Source of the DNA: Methyloceanibacter superfactus
GTDB lineage: Bacteria; Pseudomonadota; Alphaproteobacteria; Rhizobiales; Methyloligellaceae
Length of the DNA: 64,000 nt
Direction: 5' to 3'
NCBI RefSeq assembly: GCF_001723305.1
Contig: NZ_LPWF01000030.1
Location: 62,001-126,000 of the forward strand
Within the stretch, counting starts at the first letter, position 1; each line of letters opens with the position of its first letter. Below the pieces are notes generated by a model that was given only the letters and a program-made list of their open reading frames with translations, searched no databases and was not told the DNA's origin. This document shows positions 28,577 through 37,621 of the stretch, in pieces. The position numbers were made by a program, and so were the translations under genes.

Positions 28577-29275
28577 ATGCGTATGAGCTACATCACGATG
28601 GCCGCGGCTGCGGCGATCCTCGCTTCCGCCGCTTCCATCGCCTCGGCCCAAGAGGCGCCGATGGTGATCAGTCCGCAGCCCCAGGGCGATGCGCCCTACG
28701 GCGAATACAGCCCGGGCCAAGCGGACCAAGCCAACCCGAGCCAGACCTACGAGGCGCAAGGCTATGCCTCCGAGAAGCTGGACAGCGGCGACGGCACCTT
28801 CTCCATGGAGGAGATCAAGGGCACGGGCCATCGCTTCTTCGGCAAGGTGTCCGTCGGCTTCGCCAAGGTCGTGGAACACGCCTTTTCCCGCTCCGGCAGG
28901 CCGAACGGCTACATTCTGGGCGAGGAAGCGGGCGGCGCCTTCGTTGCCGGTCTGCGCTACGGCGAAGGGGTGCTCTACACCAAGGACGCCGGCGAGCATC
29001 GCGTCTATTGGCAGGGGCCGTCCATCGGCTACGACTTTGGCGCCGAGGGCTCCAAGACCATGGTGCTAGTCTATGACCTCCGCAACCCCGGACAGATCTT
29101 CAACACCTTTGCCGGGGTAGACGGATCGGCCTATTTCATCGGCGGCGTGGGTATCACCTATTTGGCCCGCGACGACGTGGTTTTGGCCCCGATCCGCTCC
29201 GGCGTCGGCCTTAGGCTGGGCGCAAATATCGGCTACCTAAAATATACCCGCCAGCCGACCTGGAATCCGTTCTAG
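28577..29275 (+). CDS. exported DUF1134 family protein
   Basis: This is a 232-residue precursor with a signal peptide (SYITMAAAAAILASAASIASA). The mature part matches DUF1134, common in Rhizobiales: EMEEIKGTGHRFFGKVS-like segments, GYILGEEAGGAFVAGLRYGE, YWQGPSIGYDFGAEGSKTM and a Gly-rich C-terminus (VGLRLGANIGYLKYT). Function is unknown; the fold resembles the lipid-associated YSC84/EipB-like envelope proteins only in its glycine pattern. The start ATG CGT ATG gives two options six bases apart. It is the first gene after a long promoter region on the plus strand. Confidence 0.85.
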   Translation: MRMSYITMAAAAAILASAASIASAQEAPMVISPQPQGDAPYGEYSPGQADQANPSQTYEAQGYASEKLDSGDGTFSMEEIKGTGHRFFGKVSVGFAKVVEHAFSRSGRPNGYILGEEAGGAFVAGLRYGEGVLYTKDAGEHRVYWQGPSIGYDFGAEGSKTMVLVYDLRNPGQIFNTFAGVDGSAYFIGGVGITYLARDDVVLAPIRSGVGLRLGANIGYLKYTRQPTWNPF

Positions 29276-29402
29276 ATTGGGGCTAAGGAAGCTCAGGCTG
29301 AACGGCCTGGCGGGTGCGCTCAATTGGCGCCCAAATTCGCTCAGGCCTGCCCGCGACGCGTCGGATAGTGTGACGCGCGGGCGCTAGTTTCGGGAAGCAC
29401 CG

Positions 29403-30542
29403 ATGATCGAGTGGTTCATGTTTGGGGCGTTAGGCTTCTTCCTAGGATGCCTGCTCGCTCTCATGCTCGCCCCGCCGCTGTGGAACCGCGCCGTCAAGCT
29501 CACCACCCGCAAGCTTGAAGCGACCATGCCCATGACGCTCGCCGACATTCAAGCCGACAAGGATCAGTTGCGCGCCGAATTCGCCATCGAGCTGCGCAAG
29601 GTCGAGGTCGCGCTCGACAAGTCCAAGGAAAAGGCGGCGCGCGAGCTGATCGAGGCCAACAAGCGCCGCGTCCAAATTCAAGTGCTGAACACCGAGCTTG
29701 GCGGCCTCAAGGGGCAGCTCACCGAAAGCGAGAACGCGAATCGCGTTCTGCAGCAGACCATCAAGCGGCGCCTGCCGGATCTCGACGCGCGCCTGAAGGC
29801 GGCGAAGAAGGCTTTGACCGAGCTCGAGACCGTCAATGCCGAGCTCCGTAACACGGTGGCCTCCCAGTCCGAGGCGCTCAAGATCGCGCGCGGCACCGTG
29901 CACAATCAGCGCGCCGACATCGATCGCTTGCGCATGACGCTGGAAAGCGGCGGCGGCGCGCCCGGACGCGGGTCGGCGAAGTCCGACGGCCGGGCGCTGG
30001 CCGAGAGCCAACGCCTCGCCGCCGAGCTATCGCGCGTGCATGAGGAGCTAGACCGCGCCAAGACCGGCGCGCAAGAGAACGCCTTCCTGCGCCGGGAGCT
30101 GACCCGCCTCGCCTCGCAGATTCTCACCGCGACGCGCGCGCAAGGCATGCAAGGACAACCCGCAGCCGCCATGCCGCAGATGGCCGCCAACTACGACGAG
30201 ACCGAGATGGCGGAGGAGGCCTACCCGCAGGAGGCCGATTGGCGCGACGCGCATAACGGCAACGGCGCCGCGGCCGAGCCCGAGATGGAAGAAGAGTATG
30301 TCGAGGAAGCCGTCGCGGTAGAGACGGTCGAGATGGAATATGCCGAGGCCGAAGCGCCGGCGACCGTCGAGGAAGACTACATCGAGGAAGAGGTCGCGCC
30401 GGAAGAGGCCGAAGAGGAGCCGAAGGGCGGCCTCGCCAGACGCTTCGCCGCCCGCAGGGCAAAGCGCGACGGCAAGTCCGGCGGCAGTCTCACCAGCCGC
30501 TTGCGCGGGCTGGTCTCCGACTCGCCCGAGACCCGGACCTGA
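29403..30542 (+). CDS. membrane-anchored coiled-coil protein with acidic tail
   Basis: This is a 379-residue protein. One N-terminal membrane helix (about residues 4-24, FMFGALGFFLGCLLALML) is followed by about 200 residues of coiled coil (about 45-245). After that comes a strongly acidic, Glu-rich low-complexity tail (about 255-345) and a short basic end (LARRFAARRAKRDGK). The layout suggests a cytosolic scaffold fixed to the inner membrane. Similar uncharacterised proteins occur in Hyphomicrobiales. It ends 2 bases before the true end of the convergent phosphatase gene. No catalytic motif is seen. Confidence 0.75.
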   Translation: MIEWFMFGALGFFLGCLLALMLAPPLWNRAVKLTTRKLEATMPMTLADIQADKDQLRAEFAIELRKVEVALDKSKEKAARELIEANKRRVQIQVLNTELGGLKGQLTESENANRVLQQTIKRRLPDLDARLKAAKKALTELETVNAELRNTVASQSEALKIARGTVHNQRADIDRLRMTLESGGGAPGRGSAKSDGRALAESQRLAAELSRVHEELDRAKTGAQENAFLRRELTRLASQILTATRAQGMQGQPAAAMPQMAANYDETEMAEEAYPQEADWRDAHNGNGAAAEPEMEEEYVEEAVAVETVEMEYAEAEAPATVEEDYIEEEVAPEEAEEEPKGGLARRFAARRAKRDGKSGGSLTSRLRGLVSDSPETRT

Positions 30543-30544
30543 TC

Positions 30545-31263
30545 TCAGGTCTGCAAGAAACCCTGTTCCCCATTCTGAAGCCGTACGCCGTCAGCCGGCC
30601 GGTAAACACCGCGCCAGTGTCGATGCCGATACGGTTCGGCTTCACGACCGGCGCGTCCGTCGGGGTATGGCCATGCACCACCACTGGGCCGAACGGCTCG
30701 CGGGAGTCGAGAAATTCATGCCGGATCCAGATGAGATCCGTCTCGTCTTGCGCGTCGAACGGCACGCCGGGCCGGATGCCCGCATGGACGAAAAGATAGT
30801 CACCGGTGGAGACGCGCAGGCGAAGCGACTCGTAAAAGGCGAGATGCGGCTCGGGCAGCTTGGCGGTAAAGACCGCGTGCCAAACCACGGGTGACGCCTT
30901 GGCGGCGAGGAGGCCGGCAACATCGACCCCGTAGGACTCCATGGTCGCGCCGCCTCCATTCATCCGCCAATGATTGAGCATGTCCGGATCGGCGACGAAG
31001 TCGAGCAGCAGCGCCTCGTGATTGCCTTTGAGAAACAGCGCGTCGAATCCTTCGGGCAGATCGTGGAGCAGCATCTCCACGACGCCGCGAGAATCCGGGC
31101 CGCGATCCACATAGTCGCCGACAAAGACGAGCGTCGTTTTGGACGCGTTCCGTCCCGCGGCATCAATCTCGATTTGGCGGAGAAGGTCGGCCAATAAATC
31201 GGCCCTGCCGTGGATGTCGCCCACGGCGTAAAGAAGCTCGCCTTCTGGCAGTTTCGGGATCAC
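30545..31263 (-). CDS. PPP-family Ser/Thr protein phosphatase, C-terminal frameshift
   Basis: This is a metallophosphoesterase of the lambda/PrpA type. Metal-binding motifs GDIHGR, GDYVDRGPDS and LKGNHEALLL are intact, as are HAGIRPGV and VVHGHTP. Near 30582 a missing G makes the frame run on to 30490 with a nonsense tail inside the neighbouring gene. The mended frame ends RLTAVRLQNGEQGFLQT at 30545, a normal ending that leaves a 2-base gap to the convergent coiled-coil gene. Expected length is 238 residues. It may act on phosphoproteins or on dinucleotide polyphosphates; the sequence alone does not tell. Confidence 0.85.
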
Positions 31264-31270
31264 GGCCCCG

Positions 31271-31711
31271 CTAAGCGGCTCCTGACGAGAGGGTAAGCTC
31301 CCGATAGAGCCGTGTCGGGAAGCTGAACACCGTGCTCACGCAGTTCGCTCTCAGCCCGATGAACAGCACCATCCTACCGTCGCGGAGCTGGTCGTCCTCG
31401 GTGATGACATAGAGCTTTTCGATCCGAAGCGGCGGCAAGCCCTTCAGATAGGTGGCCCGCTGCTCGAACGCTTGAAGGCCGTCGCCTTCGAAATGGTCGT
31501 ATTTCGCGTGCACCCGGGCGATTGCGCTCAGGATCTCGCCTTCGGACTTGCACGGCACCGGCGCCGAGGGCGGACCCTCGCCGTTGAAATAAGTGGTGCC
31601 GTAGGCTTGGACGAGCGGACCCAGCTTCTCCGAATAGGCCTTGAAGCCGGCGAATCCGAGCAAGGTGACGGCAAGGACGAGTCCCGCCGCAATTCGCGAC
31701 CAGACTGGCAT
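31271..31711 (-). CDS. uncharacterised membrane-anchored/exported protein
   Basis: The 146-residue product starts at ATG 31711 with GGAGG 8 bases upstream; the TTG two codons earlier is too close to that site. An N-terminal hydrophobic stretch (IAAGLVLAVTLLGFAGF) acts as signal peptide or anchor. The rest contains two Cys residues (VPCKSEGE and LRANCVST), possibly a disulfide, and no known domain. It ends with 7 bases between its stop and the phosphatase start, so the two are probably co-transcribed. Confidence 0.65.
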   Translation of the reverse strand: MPVWSRIAAGLVLAVTLLGFAGFKAYSEKLGPLVQAYGTTYFNGEGPPSAPVPCKSEGEILSAIARVHAKYDHFEGDGLQAFEQRATYLKGLPPLRIEKLYVITEDDQLRDGRMVLFIGLRANCVSTVFSFPTRLYRELTLSSGAA

Positions 31712-31755
31712 GGCCAAATCCTCCAGAGATCCGAGGAAACTAGGGCGTTTCTGCC

Positions 31756-32162
31756 CTAGATCTCAGCATCGACCTCACAGCGCACTGTATCACGATGCCC
31801 GCATTCAGGCATCTTCCAAGCGATGATATCCTCGCTCCCGTCCGGGTTCTCCGCACGATGGGCACCGGGCAGGCCACCCGCCAGAAGCGGTATTTGGAGC
31901 CGCGATGACCGGCGTCCCATTGGCTTCCAAGCATGATGGCGGAGCGCTGGCACCGCTGGACGTTGAAGGGCTGGGCCTGAGCGCCCATGGCTTCGGCCTG
32001 ATCGAACAGTTGGACCTCCTGACGGCGGCACACCATCATGGAGTTCTCCGTCGCCCATTCCCGGTTCTCATATCCGGTAAAGGCCGAATTCTGGTCTTCC
32101 GGCCCGACGACGACGGTCTTGCAGACGATCAGGACGACCGCGGCTGGCATGGGGACTGGCAT
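31756..32162 (-). CDS. uncharacterised Cys-containing protein, frameshifted
   Basis: From ATG 32162 (GGGAGG 8 bases upstream) the protein has a short hydrophobic N-terminus (PAAVVLIVCKTVVVG) and then a polar domain with Cys in MVCRRQE, VQRCQRS and ACPVPIV. Near 31850 the frame breaks; the other frame gives a coherent end, ENPDGSEDIIAWKMPECGHR and DTVRCEVDAEI, stopping at 31756. The intact length is about 135 residues. Six or so Cys residues and the N-terminus suggest a periplasmic disulfide-bonded protein. No family was recognised. A short open frame ends 2 bases before this start. Confidence 0.55.
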
Positions 32163-32164
32163 GG

Positions 32165-32323
32165 CTATGCCCTCCCGGCCGGTGCGGCGCCGTCGACCGG
32201 GCAGGCCCGATCCGAGGTCCGGAATGGATTGTCAGCGTAGGATGGCGCTTTTCGTGGCTGCTTCACAGCGTGCACAGGGAGGAGCAGTCTAGCCATCGCG
32301 GCTAGGGTAAGAGTTGTCGGCAT
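32165..32323 (-). CDS. possible 52-residue small protein
   Basis: A short frame begins at ATG 32323 after AGAGGGGGC and ends with TAG two bases before the next start codon, a spacing typical of coupled genes. The product begins MPTTLTLAAMARLLLPVHA, weakly like a signal peptide, and is then basic and Pro/Ala rich. It could be a leader or small exported peptide. It could also be the N-terminal part of the following gene if another base is wrong. There is no homology evidence. Confidence 0.35.
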   Translation of the reverse strand: MPTTLTLAAMARLLLPVHAVKQPRKAPSYADNPFRTSDRACPVDGAAPAGRA

Positions 32324-32787
32324 GGTCGTGCCCCCTCTTAATAAAGTTGCTCTGTCAGCACCCCTTGGAGTCCCCTTAGGGACCTACTGCCTCCACTAAT
32401 TCCCTAGACCGTTTGGAACATTGTCTTGCGGACCGGACTATGCTGCACCGCAGCATCGGCCCGAGCGGTTCCATAACTCAAGTATGGCACCTGCAACTTT
32501 CATGCAAGGTTAACGCCCCTGCGGCAGAATGCCCTTAAGTCCGTGCTTTTACGCCTCATTTCGAGGTCCCATTCTCCGATTTCGACGGTCAGGACACGGC
32601 ACTAAACGCCTTGATCCACCCTCGTAACGAGAATGCTGCACTGCGAAAAAGTGATTCGCAAGACTGACATAAGCCTACGCCTAACGATCCCTCGCCGGTA
32701 GAGCAGGACGGCAACAGCTTCCAGACATTTGGTATGGCCTTCGCCAATTGCCGAGCCGATTGCCTAAGATTCAGGCAATCCCGGGAT
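32324..32787. other. gene-poor intergenic region
   Basis: About 460 bases have no convincing gene on either strand, and codon pattern and GC are lower than in the neighbours. A perfect 7-bp stem around ACC lies at 32440-32456 (ATGCTGC/GCAGCAT), and GTCCC-CTTA-GGGAC occurs at about 32371-32384. Either could belong to a small RNA or an mRNA leader, but I have no positive evidence. Confidence 0.35.
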
Positions 32788-33180
32788 CTAGGTTCCGCGC
32801 GCCAGGCCGAGGCTATTGAACGGCGCGACCCAATCCGCCGTCCAGCCGAGCCGGCCGTCCTCGGCGAAGCGCAAGCCGGCCAGCATGAACAGGCCGCCAT
32901 TGCGGTTCGTGGTCTTCTCGATCTCGACCACCGCATAGCCGATATAGCGGCCGCAAACCTCCGCACCCGCCGCCTTGTTGACCCGATTGATCGCCATGGG
33001 CTCGGTCTGGCCGGAGGCCAAGGTCGAGGCCAGCGTCATGGCCTGGTCCTCCGTCTCGCACAAGATGGCGTTGAGCTTCTGGGGCACGGCACCCGGAACC
33101 AGCGCGGCGGCGCGGTCCGCGAAAGAATGGGTCGCGAACAACAGACCCGCGATGGCGGCAAGGATGAGCTTTGTCGGCAT
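32788..33180 (-). CDS. exported protein of unknown function
   Basis: The 130-residue precursor has a clear signal peptide (MPTKLILAAIAGLLFATHSFA). The mature protein includes two Cys (AILCETED and AEVCGRYIGYAVVEIEK), possibly a disulfide, and an aromatic C-terminus (LRFAEDGRLGWTADW). GGAGG lies about 8 bases before ATG 33180. The start resembles that of the small open frame at 32323 (MPT-L-LAA), perhaps by chance. I recognise no family. Confidence 0.7.
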   Translation of the reverse strand: MPTKLILAAIAGLLFATHSFADRAAALVPGAVPQKLNAILCETEDQAMTLASTLASGQTEPMAINRVNKAAGAEVCGRYIGYAVVEIEKTTNRNGGLFMLAGLRFAEDGRLGWTADWVAPFNSLGLARGT

Positions 33181-33432
33181 CGTGAGGCCTCCTCATGGCA
33201 ACCTACGGGCGCGGACTTGCCATCGAAGTGTCAACGCTGTCCCGGGCTCGCGTCAACAATTCCCAGGCTCTTGGTAGGAAAGTTTGCCACTCTCTTCATG
33301 CTTTGTTTGCCCTGAGCCGCCAGCGGCGGCATGCCGGGGAGATTTTCGGAGCCATTCGCGGGATTCGCAGACCGGCCACCGCTACACTGGCCCCGGTCGC
33401 GACGATTCGCGGGAAAGTGCCGAGGGGATTCG

Positions 33433-34265
33433 ATGCTCATCGATGGCGTGATGCTGCTCTGGTTCGCTTTGACCGCGCTGGCCGTGGCCTTTGTCGCCAT
33501 CGACATCCGCTCGACGCCCGAGCACCCGGTGATGAAATGGGCCTTCGTCCTGTTCACCGCCTATTCGGGGCCGTTCGGCGCGTTTCTCTACGTGCTTGGC
33601 TGCCGCGAGCCCGTGCCCGGCCTGCACGAGCAATATGTCGCCGCGCGCTGGCGCCAGGCCCTCGGCTCGACCATGCATTGCGTGGCCGGCGACGGCATCG
33701 GCATCCTGGTGGGCGCGGTCATCGGCGCGCTGATCGCGCTGCCCATGGCGGCGGACCTCGTGCTCGAATATGTGCTCGGCTTCGCCTTCGGCTGGACCAT
33801 CTTCCAAGCCTTGTTCATGGGCGAGATGTTCGGCTCCTACGCCAAATCGCTCAAAGGCACCTTCACCTCCGAGCTCCTGTCCATGAACTGCCTCATGGGC
33901 GGCATGATGCCGGTCTCGGCCCTCGCCTTCGCCGGCAACCCGGCCGCGCACGACCCCACCGAGCCGCTGTTCTGGTTCCGCATGTCATGCGCGCTCATGG
34001 TCGGCGCCGCCTTCGCCTATCCGATGATTGGTGGCTCGTCGCCCATCACCTGAAGCACGGCATGCTGACCGTGCGGCCCAAGGACGAGACCGCCGCCGCG
34101 CCTGGCGCGATGCCCGGCATGGACATGAAGAAGAAGATGGATATGGCGGCGAGCGGCACGGCCATCCATGACCCCTCCCCGCCGGTCTGGGTCATGGGCG
34201 CGGTATCCTTCGCGGTGCTCGCCATCGGCGCCACCATCGCCCTCACCTTCGGCAAGGCGCATTAG
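33433..34265 (+). CDS. DUF4396 integral membrane protein, frameshifted
   Basis: This is a multi-spanning inner-membrane protein. The body matches DUF4396: MKWAFVLFTAYSGPFGAFLY, CREPVPGLHEQYVAARWRQA, STMHCVAGDGIGI and EYVLGFAFGWTIFQALFMG, with conserved Cys and His in MHC. Near 34027 one base is missing (FAYPMNWWLVAHHLKHGM fits across the break). The C-terminal part then has a Met/Lys-rich linker (MPGMDMKKKMDMAASG) and a last membrane helix. DUF4396 members often sit near copper or multicopper oxidase genes, and the Met-rich linker would suit copper. Intact length is about 278 residues. GAGGGG precedes ATG 33433. Confidence 0.85.
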
Positions 34266-34309
34266 GCCGGCAGATTTCCGTCTTTCAGTCAGCCTGGAAA
34301 AGTGCCGGA

Positions 34310-34789
34310 TTACTCGGCCGCTTTCACGCCCGGCTCGTAGGCCTCGTAGACGATCACCGGAATATTCAGGTCGCCGAGATGGCTGTCGATGAGCGGCTCC
34401 ACCTCGTTCCAAGAAAGACCGCCGACACCAGTCGCAAGCTTTGGCAAGGCAACCGAACTGATGCCCTGCTCTTCGACGATGCGGCGCAGTTCCTTCAAGG
34501 CATGGGTGACGTTGTGGGCACTGGCCTTGCCGGGATGGGCATGGTTGTCGGGCGCCGGATCCTGCGTCATCAGGTTGATGATGACCCGCTCGGGGCCGGC
34601 CCAGAGCCAAGCGTGGCCGGCGCTCGGATTTTCCTGATGGCAGTAGTGGCGGAAATCCTTCGCCATCGCCGGGTGGCGTTCCCGCAAGGCGAGCGCAAGA
34701 CCCTGGTTAAAGTGATCATGCGGGGCCACGCCGTGGGCGATCGCCTGCGCGTCAGTCAAAAGAATATCACCACGAACCTTCGTAATCAC
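34310..34789 (-). CDS. macrodomain (ADP-ribose-binding) protein
   Basis: The 159-residue protein is a single macrodomain. VRGDILLTDAQAIAHGVAPH resembles the first beta-alpha unit with its A-(I/H)-N-x-x-N-like loop, and VALPKLATGVGGLSWNEVEP is the phosphate-binding loop. Such domains bind or hydrolyse ADP-ribose 1''-phosphate or O-acetyl-ADP-ribose. The family variant here resembles the Appr-1''-p processing proteins. It stands alone, downstream of the treY end and convergent with the DUF4396 gene. No partner ADP-ribosyltransferase is visible. Confidence 0.8.
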   Translation of the reverse strand: MITKVRGDILLTDAQAIAHGVAPHDHFNQGLALALRERHPAMAKDFRHYCHQENPSAGHAWLWAGPERVIINLMTQDPAPDNHAHPGKASAHNVTHALKELRRIVEEQGISSVALPKLATGVGGLSWNEVEPLIDSHLGDLNIPVIVYEAYEPGVKAAE

Positions 34790-34910
34790 CGCGTCACCTC
34801 ACGTTATGGGGAAGAATCAAGGGCTGAACTTATGTCTGACCTAGAGCAGCGACTTTGATCTAGGGCAAAGCCATCGGGGAGCATCGCCGCGCCGGGCGCT
34901 CACGCATGGG

Positions 34911-37621
34911 TCACTCTTGCAGGCTCTGGTTCGCCAGCAGCGCCACAGGAAAGCGTCCGAGCACCTCGCCCACCGCAAGGCGTGCTTGGCCTGCGTGAAC
35001 TTGGCCGGTGACCACGTCCCGCCAACGCTGCCCGGCGAGATGATCCGGCAGCATCGCGACGGTGTCGCCCCAGCGCTCGGTGGGCACGAGTGGAGTGCTC
35101 TCCCCCGAAAGCAAGCCCAAGGGCATTCGCGGTACGATGGTGACGACCGCCTGCCCGTCCGCGATGCGCGCGAAGGCCAGAACATGCTCGGCTGCATCGC
35201 CTTCCACGGAGAGCGGCACATACGCGCCGCCGGCAAACAGGTCCCTGCCGCGCGCGCGCAAGGCCAGGCCCGCCTGGAGCAGCCGCAGCTTGAGCGCGCC
35301 GGAACGCCAATCGGCAAGGAGCGCCTCGGGCGCCGCGTCGCCGACACTCGCCTGTAGCGCCCGGCAAGTGTCGTAATCGACGGCACGCCGGTTGTCGGGA
35401 TCGACCAGGCTCAGCTCCCACAGCTCCGAGCCTTGGTAGATGTCCGGCACGCCCGGCGCGGTCAGCTTGATCGCCGTCTGGGACAGGCTGTTGAGAGCCC
35501 CGGCGAGGAAGACCGGCCCGCACATAGCGGCGAAATTCTGCAAGAACGCTGGCGCCTTCGCCGGATCGAGGGCATCGCGCGTGAAGCGCTCCACCGCCGA
35601 CTCGTAGTCCGCATTTTGCGCCGTCCAGCTCGTATGCGCTTTGGCCTCGCGCACCGCCTTCAACATGAACTGGGCCATGCGGTCGGCAAGCGCGGCCAAG
35701 CCGTCGGCATCGTCACACGCCAGATCGGCGGGCCATGCGCCGGCGAGCGCCTGATAGAACATCCACTCGACCTCGGGCTCCGGCATCGTCAGACCATCGG
35801 CCTCACGGCGGAACTCTGCGTTCTGCGCGGTCCAGCGATGAACCGCCGCGGCCCAGGCCTCGGGCATCTCGCTCAAGCTGTAGAGACGCGCACGCGAGTC
35901 CTCGCCGCGCTTGGTGTCGTGGGTCGACGTGGCACTCAGGCCCGCCGCTGATGGTGCAGGCGCAGCACCATGGCCGCATGAAACGCGTCCACCGGCGCAC
36001 CGAAGCGATCGGGCTCGCCGCCCACTTCGTTGAGCGCGATCAGCCGGTTGTAGCGGTAAAAGGCGGTGTCCTCGAGCGCCTTGGCCATAACCGGCCCGGT
36101 CGTCTGTTGGAAGCGCACGGCAAATTCGAGCGCCGATGCCTGCTCCTCCGGCGACTCCAGATCGAGCTCCAGTACGCGGCGCAGGAAGTCGATGGCCTCC
36201 TCGTCCTCGACTTGGCGTGCCGCCTTGGCCTTCTCCGCCGCGGCCGCGAGGATGGCACGGTCCTCGTCCTGCGCGCCGGCGACATCCACATAGGTGCGAT
36301 AGACCGGCAGCGCCGCAGCCAGCTCGATGATCGCCCGACGCAGCGTGTCGTTGCCGAAGTCGCGGGTCGCCAATTGGCGTAAAGCGAGCGCGCCCGCCAT
36401 GTCCTTGAGATGCTCGAGTTCGCCCGCTAGGTTGCGGATCAGCATCATCCGCTTGGCGCCGATGATCAGCGCCTCGTAATCGACCTCCTCTTGGAGAAAG
36501 TCGCAATAGGCGCGGCTCATGCTGCTCTCGCCGCGCGGATCGGTGAACAGCTCAGCGAGCGCGCGGATGAACTCGTAGCCGGTGGTGCCGGCGACCGGCC
36601 AATCGGCGCGCAGCTCCTCCCCCGGCCCCAAGATCTTCTCGACCACGAGATAGAACGGGTCGTCCTCGCCGACGGTCTTCTGCAGCCGCTCCAGATAGGC
36701 TTTGGGATCGGCGAGACCATCGATGTGATCGAGCCGGATGCCGTCGATCTTGCCCGCTTCGACCAGATCGAACAGCCGCGCATGCATCTCGTCGAGGACG
36801 CGCAGGCCGCTCCTCCTGCATCCCCACCAAATCGGTGATCTCGAAGAAGCGCCGATAGGTCAACGTCTCGCGCGCCGCACGCCAATGGGTGAGCCGCCAG
36901 ATCTGCATTTCGTGCAGCTCATGCAGCGCGTCGGCGTCTGCGGCGACCGCCGCCATAGCCTGCTCGATGGCCCGATGGGTCGCGGGGTCGCGTGCCGCCT
37001 CGGCCAGCTCGGCCTTGAGCTCGGCCGAGGTCTGGGGCGTCGCCACAGCGAACCGCCGAGCCCATTCGGCGAAGTCCTCGCCGTCGGCCCGCATGAGCAC
37101 TTGTGCGTAGGAGGTCGGCGTCAGCGGCAGCTTGAGCCCGTAATAGGTGAAGGTCATGCCGCCGTCGCGGGCATCGAAGTGAAGGCCAAACCTGCCTTCC
37201 CCCAGCGCCGCGCCGTAGCTGCTGCCAAGCGCCGGCACCAGCAGCTTGGGTGCCGACCAGTCGATGTCGAAGAATTGCGCGCAATCGCTCGCCTCGCCCC
37301 ATTCGAGCACGTCGCGCCAATAGGGATTGTAGGTCGAGGCGCTCATGTGATTGGGGACGAAATCGAGCACGATGCCCATGCCTTCGGCGCGGAACGCCGC
37401 CGCCATGCGCTGGAAGGCTTCGTCCCCGCCGAGACTGGAATCGATCACCCGATTGTCGACCACGTCATAGCCGTGGGTCGAACCCGGCTCGGCCTCGAAG
37501 ATCGGCGCGGCATAGAGATGGCTGATGCCGAGGCGCGCCAGATACGGCGCGAGCTCGGCGCACGATCGAAGGTCATGCCGTTGCGGAACTGCAGACGGTA
37601 GGTGGCGGTGGGCGTGATCAT
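34911..37621 (-). CDS. treY: maltooligosyltrehalose synthase TreY, frameshifted
   Basis: TreY (GH13_26) rearranges the reducing-end bond of maltodextrins to alpha,alpha-1,1, making maltooligosyl-trehalose for TreZ. It starts at ATG 37621 (MITPTATYRLQFRNGMTFD), overlapping the treZ stop as ATGA. Conserved pieces are LYAAPIFEAEPGSTHGYDVV, VLDFVPNHMS, GKIDGIRLDHIDGLADP (catalytic Asp), LVVEKILGPGEEL (catalytic Glu), STHDTKRGEDSRARL, and PGVPDIYQGSELWE. Breaks near 37563 (a T), 36820 and 35945 each need one base. Mended length is about 903 residues, in the family range. It is the last gene of the operon. Confidence 0.9.
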
